A stretch of 14,076 nt of DNA, from positions 1-14,076 of the forward strand of contig DASQPA010000062.1 of assembly GCA_035644215.1 (NCBI GenBank), in the 5' to 3' direction. Shown here one piece after another: positions 7,267 through 13,465 of this stretch (its first letter is position 1; every line of letters starts with the position of its first letter). Source of the stretch: DASQPA01 sp035644215 (GTDB lineage: Bacteria > Acidobacteriota > Thermoanaerobaculia > Multivoradales > UBA5704). The translations under genes were made by a program, and so were the position numbers. Below the pieces are notes generated by a model. That model searched no databases. It was not told where the DNA came from and was given only the letters and a program-made list of their open reading frames with translations.

Positions 7267-8205
7267 ATGAGAATCTTCCTGTCATACGCTTCCGAGCAGA
7301 CTCGGGAAGCAGATCTTCTGAAGCCTAAGCTTGTGAACGAGGGCCATCGGGTCTTTTTCGCTCCCGCCAACCTGCGTTCCGGCGATGCCTATGAGAAGCC
7401 CATCCGTAAAGAGCTGCGGGAGAGCGACCTCCTCCTCTTCCTCATCTCTCCCGAGTCGGTTCAACCAGGCTATGCCCTAACCGAGTTAAAGTCCTACGAG
7501 GAATTCCATCCCAAGTCGCACGGCCGCGTTCTCCCCGTCGTGGTGAAGGAGACGGAGTTGGAGCTCATCCCGGGCTATCTGCAAGCCGTCACTCTCTTGA
7601 AGCCCCAGGGGGACATGGTCGCAGAGGTCATCAAGCGAGTGAGCGAGATCGCCGCGGAGCGAAAGCGGCGGGTGCTGTTCCAAGCTCTTGCGGTCGTGGT
7701 TCTCGCCGCAATCGGCGCCTGGAGCTGGGTGTGCGGCGTGCTCCCTCGCCCTTACCATGCTCTGCTCCTGGTGCCCTGGACCGGGATCTACGATCACCTG
7801 TCCGCCGTTTCCGATCCGTCAGGTTCTCCGGTGACCTCTCTTCGAGTACACTTCGGGAAGAAGCTCTATACAGTGACCGACCTCCGGCAGCAGACGACCT
7901 GCTTGGCGCCTGCCCAGCAGCTCGCTCGCGCCATAAAGGATGCACAAACGAGGCGGTGGACCAAGGACGTCGGGGCCCTTTCGGGAAGTCCGTTGACCGA
8001 CCAGGACCAGGAGATCCTGAAGGCGCTTTCCCATGAAACTCCGCGGCCGTTGAAGATCGAGGGAATGCAAGGCAACGAGACGATCGAGGTCGGGCTCGTC
8101 AGCTCCAAGGACGGGAAGGAGACCGTGGTGGACCGCTTCACGATGGATGGGCGGCGGCCGGGTCTTCAAATCCACTTGCTGAGCCTCCGCGGGGGAACGC
8201 GGTGA
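7267..8205 (+). CDS. Membrane-tethered TIR domain protein
   Basis: 312 aa. Residues 1-125 are a TIR domain: MRIFLSYASEQTREADLL (box 1), GHRVFFAPANLRSGDAYEKPI (BB-loop region), LLLFLISPESVQPGYALTELKSYEEF with E73 placed as the catalytic glutamate of NAD-cleaving TIRs, and RVLPVVV. A charged stretch (ERKRR, 131-135) precedes one transmembrane segment at about 138-159, and residues 160-312 follow on the other side. By the positive-inside rule the TIR is cytoplasmic and the C-terminal 150 residues periplasmic; these match no family I know. Bacterial TIR domains commonly cleave NAD or make signal nucleotides in phage defence, but some are scaffolds. AAGGA lies just before the ATG. The end overlaps the next gene by 4 bases (GTGA). 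Confidence 0.9.
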   Translation: MRIFLSYASEQTREADLLKPKLVNEGHRVFFAPANLRSGDAYEKPIRKELRESDLLLFLISPESVQPGYALTELKSYEEFHPKSHGRVLPVVVKETELELIPGYLQAVTLLKPQGDMVAEVIKRVSEIAAERKRRVLFQALAVVVLAAIGAWSWVCGVLPRPYHALLLVPWTGIYDHLSAVSDPSGSPVTSLRVHFGKKLYTVTDLRQQTTCLAPAQQLARAIKDAQTRRWTKDVGALSGSPLTDQDQEILKALSHETPRPLKIEGMQGNETIEVGLVSSKDGKETVVDRFTMDGRRPGLQIHLLSLRGGTR

Positions 8206-9062
8206 CCCGGCCGTGGCGCCTGGCCGTCCTCGGCCTCCTCCTGTTCGGGTTTCCCTTGGCAGCCGAGACCAGAGCTCCCTACCCGCGGGTCCAGATCGTG
8301 GTCGGCTTCCATGGCGACATCTTCGACGCGATCCCGGAGGCCGAGCTCGGCAACCTGAAGAAAGACCTCCAGGAGGAACTCAGGAAGGACGCACCCAGGA
8401 TCGCGCCCTGCATGGAATGGGTAACCGCCGAGGTGGCGTCGGGCTCCCGACCTCAGCTCCTCGTCGATCTGACCCGAGAGCAATATGGCAATTTCTGGCG
8501 GGTCTCCCTGTCCATCACGGGGAAGATCGGCAGGGCTGAGAATAAGCTGTTGTACGTCAATACCGGGCTCTCGCCCCTGGGCTGGCACCCGCGATACCGC
8601 AACAAAGACGAGAAGCAATGGAAGCCGTTGTTCAAGACCATCGACGCTCAGTTCTCGGAGGAGCTCCGCAAAGTCCTGGATTCCAGCTTCATTGCCGAAA
8701 TCCCGATCGCCGAGAGCGCAGAGGCCAAGCCGACGATGCAGAGGATCATCGTCCCCCTGAGTGCCCGGCGTCTCTCCCTGGAACCGGGGACATCGCTCAA
8801 GCTCTTGGTCAAGGCCGCACTTTGCACGAAGGACCCCAATATGTGCAGAATCGACATGCGGAGTGACGGCAACTTCGATGCTTCGCTAAGGTGCCAACTC
8901 AGTATGAATTACTGCTGCCCCGGGTTGAACCTCACTCCTGAGCTTGCGGAGCGGCTGAACAGTGCCAATTGGAAAGAGGTCTATCTTTTCGGGAATCATC
9001 GGCATTGCCCCTACGATCCGGATCACTGTCCAGGGCCCGATGGCCTTTTGCCAAACCCCTGA
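8202..9062 (+). CDS. Secreted Cys-rich hypothetical protein
   Basis: 286 aa. The N-terminus is a signal peptide (basic MTRPWR, hydrophobic LAVLGLLLFGFPL, cleavage near LAAE about residue 21), with no lipobox. Residues 27-200 look like an alpha/beta domain (RVQIVVGFHGDIFDAI; NLKKDLQEELRKD; PQLLVDLTREQYGNFWRVSLSITGKIG). The C-terminal third holds seven of the eight cysteines (208, 215, 231, 238, 239, 269, 276; the other is 70), an even number compatible with disulphides outside the cytoplasm. It does not resemble a family I can name. GTG is the start: it overlaps the TIR stop as GTGA and places the signal peptide at the N-terminus. Its stop TGA shares one base with the next ATG. The coupling implies a fixed stoichiometry with the TIR protein, perhaps as an envelope partner of its outer part. 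Confidence 0.85.
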   Translation: MTRPWRLAVLGLLLFGFPLAAETRAPYPRVQIVVGFHGDIFDAIPEAELGNLKKDLQEELRKDAPRIAPCMEWVTAEVASGSRPQLLVDLTREQYGNFWRVSLSITGKIGRAENKLLYVNTGLSPLGWHPRYRNKDEKQWKPLFKTIDAQFSEELRKVLDSSFIAEIPIAESAEAKPTMQRIIVPLSARRLSLEPGTSLKLLVKAALCTKDPNMCRIDMRSDGNFDASLRCQLSMNYCCPGLNLTPELAERLNSANWKEVYLFGNHRHCPYDPDHCPGPDGLLPNP

Positions 9063-11626
9063 TGCGATACCGCGCGGCACTTTTGATCCTGGTCGTTGCG
9101 CTCACCGGTCGCCCGGTCGGGTCGGTGGAGCCGCCGGTCTGCAGCCCCGAAGCGCAGGAGGCCCTGATCGCCGGGGAACTGGAACAGGCTCGGCAGGGAT
9201 TCCTTCAGGCGGCCGCGGACGCGAGTCACGGCCGGAGCCCGGCGGAACGCGCGAGCTGCTCGTTCTTCCTGGGGCTCGTCGCCCAGCGAGAAGCGCAGAG
9301 TGGCGAGACCCCCCAGGGGTGGCGGGAGCGGCTGGCGGAGGCCGCGCGGTGGTATGAGGCGGCCTGGAAAGCCAACTCCAGCTCTCCCGGCGCGGTCGTC
9401 AACCTGGCGCACGTCTACTCCGATCTCGGCGGACGGAAGCGAGCCGGCCAGCTCTACGCCGAGGCGTTGCCGAAGATGGCGGGCGAGGATCGCCTGGTGC
9501 TGGCCCGCAGCTACGCCCGATTCCTCGAGGGGGAGGATTGGAAGAAGTCGGCCGAGCTCTATCGTGAGGTCCTGAAGGCCAAGCCCACCGACGATCAGGT
9601 CTGGACCGATCTCTTCTCTCTTTTGGCGCGGAGCGCGCCCAGCCAGCTGTCCGGAGAGATCTGGAAGGCCGTCGAGGCTGGAGCGACGCTGGCGGGCCAG
9701 CAGGCGGCCCTCACCGATCTGACTTCGTTGAATCTGCCGGACCCGACCCGGGTCGAACTGCTCTCTGCTCTCGTCGCCGCTCTGGCAAAACAGCATTATC
9801 CGCTGAAGAGCTTCGCCGACAGTGAAGCCGGTCGAACGCTCCGCCGCCTCGCGACCGATCCTGCCATCGGCCGAGGTGCGGAGGAGATCCTCCTGGCTCA
9901 TGAGGCGACCGCCCCTCCTGCCCAGGGCTTCTATTTTTGGGCCGCCAAGCCAGGCCTGGACCGCCGATCCCCCCTCTACTCGTTCCGGTCCCTGCTGCGC
10001 TCGCTGGCCGTGCGGGCCGACGAACCTCTCGTCGCACGATCCTATCTGGAGAGCGCCGAGAATCTGAGCCTCGGCACCGCCGATCCGCTGCTTTTCCGGG
10101 ATCTGGCGGCCAACTATGCGGCGACCGGTGAGGACCAGAAAATCGCCAGCCAGAAGCCGACCTGGGATCGCCTGCTGAAACAGGCATCCGGCCAGCTCGA
10201 TCGGGCGGACGTCCACGAGTATCGGCTCACGATGGAGGCCATTCAGAAACGAGCCAAGGACAAGGAGGCGCATGAACCGCCTCCCAGGGGTGGCGTCGGC
10301 GGTGGCGGCGGAGGAGGCGGAGGCGGCAAATTGGCCTACGACGCAGACATGGGTCGGTGCGTTCAAGGTGGAGGTGGCTGTGATTTCCACGTCATGCTGT
10401 TCATCCCTGATCTCTTCCCACAGCAGAAGGGCCGGCGCGATGCCATCGCCAGAACGGCTTTAGTCGAGATCGGATGCAACGGGCGCCACCTCCTCGGTTT
10501 CCAGACCTCGTCGCCGGCTCTTTCCTCTTCCTCTGCCGGAGAGGTGCGACCTGCTCGGTTCGAGCTCTCGCCCTTCCCGTCAGCGAAAATTCCGCGTTCT
10601 CCCCTGGCCGAGGATCGCTGCCGCCGCGTGCCGCTCGGCGCGCAGCCGGCCTGGCTCTCGTCCGCGGCCTGGGCGGGGAGGGAGAGGTGGATCCTCGCCG
10701 ATTCGTTGCGCGGTCAGCTCCTGGGCTTCGGAGAGGATGGGGCTCTCCTGGACGCGGCGCCGGCCACTCTTCCTTCCGGCGAAGCGGCCTACGTGCGAGT
10801 CCAGGCCTCGCCGGCGGGCGTACCGGTGGCGGAGGATCCCTCCGGCCACCTTCTCTGGCGGGGGGAGCCCACCGGGAGGCGAGAGGCGAAGCTCGTCGGC
10901 CGCACCGGCCCGGACGGCACGCTCCGGTCCGTCTTTCAGTGGTCTCTCCTCGGAGAGGACGAGGCCCTGGCGGTGGCCAACCTCCTCGGCCCGCAGGGGA
11001 CCTGGACCACCGCCATCGTGCGGCTCCCTCTCTCGTCTAACCGGTACGAGGTCCTCCACCGGATCGACATGAGCCGGCCGGAGGCCCTCCTCTATCGCGC
11101 CGGCATCCCTGTCCTCGCCGGAGTCGGGGGAGTTGGCTACTTCCTGGCGCTGGAGGAATCTCCGGTCGGTCTCTATCGGGTACCCCCCGGGGAAGCGCCC
11201 CAACGGCTGATCGCCTGGCCCGGGGTCGCGCCGGAGCTGCGTGGGGAGCTGGCGCGCGACCAGGGCATGGCGCAGACGCCGGACCTCTTCCGGCTCCTCG
11301 AGCGGGCGAGCCTCCCCGGCGGGCTGTACGGAGCCGGCGACTCCCTCTTTCTCCTTCGCCGGACAGGAGGGGGAGGCGGGTCCATGCGCTCGTGGGAGCT
11401 CCTCCGGCTCGACCCGCGAACCGGGAGGACCCTACACGCCCTGGAGATCCCTACGACGGCTCACCACCTGACGGTCGCCCCCGGCGAGCACCACTGGGCC
11501 TTCTTCGAGAAGGGGGAGGTCACGGCGATCGGCCACCAGTCCACCCCTACGGTGCTACTGGTGCCCACCTCCTGGATCGCGGGGAAGGTGGCGTTGGCGG
11601 CGACAGAGGCCGGCTGCGGCGGCTGA
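9062..11626 (+). CDS. Secreted TPR / CVQGGGGC / propeller-like fusion protein
   Basis: 854 aa as one open frame. Signal peptide: MRYRAALLILVVALTG, cleavage about residue 21. Residues 25-180 carry TPR-like helices (AARWYEAAWKANSSSPGAVV, then NLAHVYSDLGGRKRAGQLYAEA and SAELYREVLKAKPTDDQVW). Residues 185-400 are mostly helical. A glycine run (409-422) leads to KLAYDADMGRCVQGGGGCDFH (423-443), the same motif as the end of the 87-aa peptide at 5710-5973. Residues 444-518 are a low-complexity linker. Residues 520-854 are homologous to the whole mature propeller-like protein at 6002-7141. The ATG at 9062 overlaps the previous stop by one base, and the signal peptide begins there; a start at 8969 would lie deep inside the upstream gene. 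The linker may hide a frameshift between two ancestral genes. Function is unknown; a surface or periplasmic role is likely. Confidence 0.8.
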   Translation: MRYRAALLILVVALTGRPVGSVEPPVCSPEAQEALIAGELEQARQGFLQAAADASHGRSPAERASCSFFLGLVAQREAQSGETPQGWRERLAEAARWYEAAWKANSSSPGAVVNLAHVYSDLGGRKRAGQLYAEALPKMAGEDRLVLARSYARFLEGEDWKKSAELYREVLKAKPTDDQVWTDLFSLLARSAPSQLSGEIWKAVEAGATLAGQQAALTDLTSLNLPDPTRVELLSALVAALAKQHYPLKSFADSEAGRTLRRLATDPAIGRGAEEILLAHEATAPPAQGFYFWAAKPGLDRRSPLYSFRSLLRSLAVRADEPLVARSYLESAENLSLGTADPLLFRDLAANYAATGEDQKIASQKPTWDRLLKQASGQLDRADVHEYRLTMEAIQKRAKDKEAHEPPPRGGVGGGGGGGGGGKLAYDADMGRCVQGGGGCDFHVMLFIPDLFPQQKGRRDAIARTALVEIGCNGRHLLGFQTSSPALSSSSAGEVRPARFELSPFPSAKIPRSPLAEDRCRRVPLGAQPAWLSSAAWAGRERWILADSLRGQLLGFGEDGALLDAAPATLPSGEAAYVRVQASPAGVPVAEDPSGHLLWRGEPTGRREAKLVGRTGPDGTLRSVFQWSLLGEDEALAVANLLGPQGTWTTAIVRLPLSSNRYEVLHRIDMSRPEALLYRAGIPVLAGVGGVGYFLALEESPVGLYRVPPGEAPQRLIAWPGVAPELRGELARDQGMAQTPDLFRLLERASLPGGLYGAGDSLFLLRRTGGGGGSMRSWELLRLDPRTGRTLHALEIPTTAHHLTVAPGEHHWAFFEKGEVTAIGHQSTPTVLLVPTSWIAGKVALAATEAGCGG

Positions 11627-11670
11627 GCTCCCTGGCGTCGGCAGAGGCCGCGTTGCAGAATGCTGCGGGC

Positions 11671-11707
11671 AAAAAAAAAGGCGGTCATCCTTCCCGGATG
11701 AAACCGC
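11671..11707 (-). terminator. Rho-independent terminator, minus strand (copy 2)
   Basis: Read on the minus strand: GCGGT-TT-CATCC, loop GGGAA, GGATG-ACCGC, one C, then nine T. The stem is 10 pairs with a 2-base bulge. It faces away from the 9062-11626 gene, so it does not serve that gene. Confidence 0.8.
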
Positions 11708-11817
11708 TCGAGAGGGTATCGGCAGATCCGTGTGGAGGACTGTTGCCAGCCTCGGGGGTCACCCGGATCTAACCCTGAAGAGAAGTGTAGAGGCCGGAGA
11801 TTACGGTCAACATTACG
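11671..11817 (-). ncRNA. Putative small RNA, downstream tandem copy
   Basis: Second of two similar minus-strand units; its positions match the upstream copy with an exact offset of 169. Shared blocks: two CGTAAT boxes 12 bases apart at the 5' side (11817-11812, 11805-11800), TCTTCAGG (11782-11775), a central stem (AGATCCG with CGGATCT), and a terminator hairpin followed by T9 and GCCCGC. On the minus strand TTGACC (11810-11805) and TACACT (11789-11784) could be -35 and -10 elements with a 15-base spacer, giving a transcript of about 105 bases. No Rfam family recognised. Confidence 0.55.
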
Positions 11818-11839
11818 CCGAACGCAAAGATACGCGGGC

Positions 11840-11871
11840 AAAAAAAGAGGCTCCACCTACGCGATGGAGCC
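11840..11871 (-). terminator. Rho-independent terminator, minus strand (copy 1)
   Basis: Minus strand: GGCTCCA, 9-base loop, TGGAGCC, TC, then seven T. The 7-pair stem is perfect. Compared with the other copy, both arms have changed together. Confidence 0.8.
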
Positions 11872-11986
11872 GCTGGAGAGGATTTGGGGCCGGGCCCCCC
11901 AGACGGAGACGGGATCCAATCTGGAGGAGTCCGGCGACCTATCCTGAAGACCATTCTGACTACTGAAGATTACGCTCCTGATTACG
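11840..11986 (-). ncRNA. Putative small RNA, upstream tandem copy
   Basis: First unit on the minus strand. It carries CGTAAT at 11986-11981 and 11974-11969, then TCTTCAGG (11951-11944), a long internal hairpin (GCCGG and CCAGA pairing with TCTGG and CCGGC), and a terminator with T7 and GCCCGC. The stems sit where those of the downstream copy sit but use different bases, as expected if RNA structure is under selection. A possible separate promoter lies upstream: TCGACT (12054-12049), 16-base spacer, TATTCT (12032-12027). The alternative -10, CAGAAT at 11958-11953, aligns with the TACACT of the other copy. Confidence 0.55.
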
Positions 11987-12508
11987 GACCTGAGTCTGCC
12001 TGGAGCTATCTTTCCATTGCTCACAAAGAATAACTGCATATATTCGAGAGTCGAGGCGGTCGCCCCCACCGGAGACACGATCCCCGGCGACCGCGAGGCC
12101 GGGCAGGTAGGGGCAGAGCCCCCGTGGGGGCGGGAGGGCAAGGGCTGGGGGCTCGCCGGGATAGGAACAGCGTTTCGACGAAGGAGGTAGAGACGTCCCA
12201 GGTTCTGAACGATATCCGTCTCAGGCCACGGGGACTGCGGGACGTCTCCGCATAGGGTTGGCGTCCCCTACACGCGACATCCCCTGTCTTGGTGGTCCCT
12301 TGCGGTCTCCCGCGATTCCGACCGGCAAACGGGACAAACGCGCCGGGGCGTTGCCCGGCGGAGACGGCCCGCGGTCCCCGTGGACTGCGTGTCGATATCG
12401 TTCAGGACTTGGGCACGTCTCTACCGCCTCCGGCGACCGTTGAGGAATTCGGCAAGGGCGTTGTCTCCCCCGGAACCAGCCGAAAACTCCGTCCGTGGGT
12501 CCAAAATC
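11987..12508. other. Gene-free spacer with two inverted repeats
   Basis: No convincing gene. It contains GAGCCCCC (12116-12123) facing GGGGGCTC (12147-12154), and GAGACGTCCC (12190-12199) facing GGGACGTCTC (12239-12248), a perfect 10-base inverted repeat spanning 59 bases. Neither is followed by a T-run. A long plus frame opens at 12289 only because the downstream repeats contain no stop codons. Confidence 0.5.
12027..12054 (-). promoter_or_regulatory. Candidate promoter upstream of the tandem small RNAs
   Basis: Minus-strand TCGACT and TATTCT with a 16-base spacer, each 4 of 6 matches to the sigma-70 consensus, in a locally AT-rich stretch. Transcription from here to the first terminator would give about 180 bases. 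Weak on sequence alone. Confidence 0.3.
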
Positions 12509-13002
12509 CCTGGAAAGCCTTCAAAAAGGTCTCCGGGTCGACTTCCAACGCCTCCGGCTCGACTTCTGGTCTCTCCGGCTCGACTTCCGACCCCTCCAGG
12601 TCGACTTTCAACCTCTCCGGCTCGACTTCGGACGCCTCCGGCTCGACTTCCCATGCGTGGAAAGTAACTTTCCATGCGTCCGGGAAGACTTTTCATCCCT
12701 CCGGCTCGACTTCCAAGGCGTGGAAAGTGACTTTCCGCGCGTCCGGAAGCGTCCGGAGAGCGTCTGGAAGCTCCCGGAGAGTTTTTGGAAGGTCCCGGAG
12801 GGATTTTGAAACCTCCCGGAGGGTTTCCGGAAGCCCCCGGAGGCGGTCGGGAAGGGTCCGGAGAGATTTCGGGGCCTCCCGGAGACCGTCCGGAAGCGGC
12901 CGGAGGGAATCCGGAACCTCCCGGAGACGGTCGGGAAGCGCCCGGAGGGGTTTCGGAAGCGGCCGGAGGGATTCGGGATGCTCCCGGAGGCGATTCCGGC
13001 CG
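12509..13002. repeat. Tandem array A, 21-base unit, about 23 degenerate copies
   Basis: Early units follow CTCCGGCTCGACTTC plus 6 variable bases; later units (from about 12740) drift to TCCGGAAGC then CCCGGAGG patterns. Because 21 is a multiple of 3, several frames on both strands stay open and encode 7-residue repeats. On plus these are GSTSDAS-like or LRLDFQR-like (the latter in 12495-12809, GTG start); on minus LREVPDS-like or SGRFRNP-like. The LRLDF frame has the most protein-like substitutions (L with V, TTC with TTT), but no start or neighbour supports translation. Variation clusters in the last six bases of each early unit rather than at every third base. A 21-base period is also two DNA helical turns. 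Confidence 0.8.
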
Positions 13003-13034
13003 GCCCGACGACGGCGGGATCTTTTCCCGCCGCC

Positions 13035-13078
13035 TCGGGAAGCTTCCCGAAGGCTCGGGATGCCTTCCCGAAGGCTCG
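13035..13078. repeat. 16-base perfect palindrome and 14-base direct repeats
   Basis: TCGGGAAGCTTCCCGA (13035-13050) is its own reverse complement. Overlapping it, TTCCCGAAGGCTCG occurs at 13045-13058 and again at 13065-13078, 20 bases on. The cluster sits between the two 21-base arrays. Confidence 0.75.
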
Positions 13079-13218
13079 AAGACGCTGCTCGAAACCGGAG
13101 AGACGCTGACGACCCCCGGCTCCCTGCGCCACGTGGACGGCCGCCTCGATGTCCCCCAGCCGGTCGCCTGAGCCTCTGCACTCCGCCTCGCGGCCTCGCG
13201 TGCTGGTTCTCGGCCCCC

Positions 13219-13464
13219 ATGTGCCTGCGCGTGGTGACCGCGCACCTGCACGCAGCGACCGTGTACCTGCACGCGACGATCGCGCACCTGCACGCAGCGA
13301 CCGTGCGCCTGCACGCGACGATCGCGCGCCCGTACGCGGTGTCTGGTTGCAGGCACGCCATCACCGCGCGCCTGTACGCGATGACCGTGTGCCTGCACGC
13401 GATGACTGTGTGCCTGCACGCGATGACCGTGCGCCTATACGCAGAGGCCGTGTGCAGGGCTCCT
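13219..13464. repeat. Tandem array B, 21-base unit, 11 full copies and a partial one
   Basis: Units begin at 13219, 13240, 13261 and every 21 bases to 13450. The consensus is near GTGCGCCTGCACGCGATGACC. Units at 13240 and 13282 are identical, and the pair 13240-13281 is repeated as 13282-13323 with two changes, showing a 42-base duplication. Units at 13387 and 13408 differ by one base. Many units contain GTGC-N4-GCAC. Open frames give heptads such as HLHAATV and APARDDR (plus) or HRVQAHG (minus). The sequence is unrelated to array A despite the same unit length. Confidence 0.85.
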
Positions 13465-13465
13465 G

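Noticed and set aside
10286..10330. Glycine-coding GGC/GGA run as a sequencing artefact
   Set aside because: The frame continues into the conserved CVQGGGGCD motif, so the run is in phase and probably real.
9023..10390. Long minus-strand open frame opposite the TPR gene (455 codons)
   Set aside because: It is antisense to a coupled gene with signal peptide and TPR-like helices; its Arg/Gly/Leu-rich composition is the usual reflection of high GC3.
11671..11707. Terminator for the 9062-11626 gene
   Set aside because: The T-run lies on the minus strand; on plus the hairpin is preceded by A9 and followed by mixed bases.
11840..12020. 6S RNA
   Set aside because: A length near 180 bases is possible if the upstream promoter is used, but the 6S central bubble and closing stem are not evident and tandem copies would be unusual.
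13219..13464. CRISPR array
   Set aside because: 21-base units follow each other directly with no unique spacers, and no cas gene is present.
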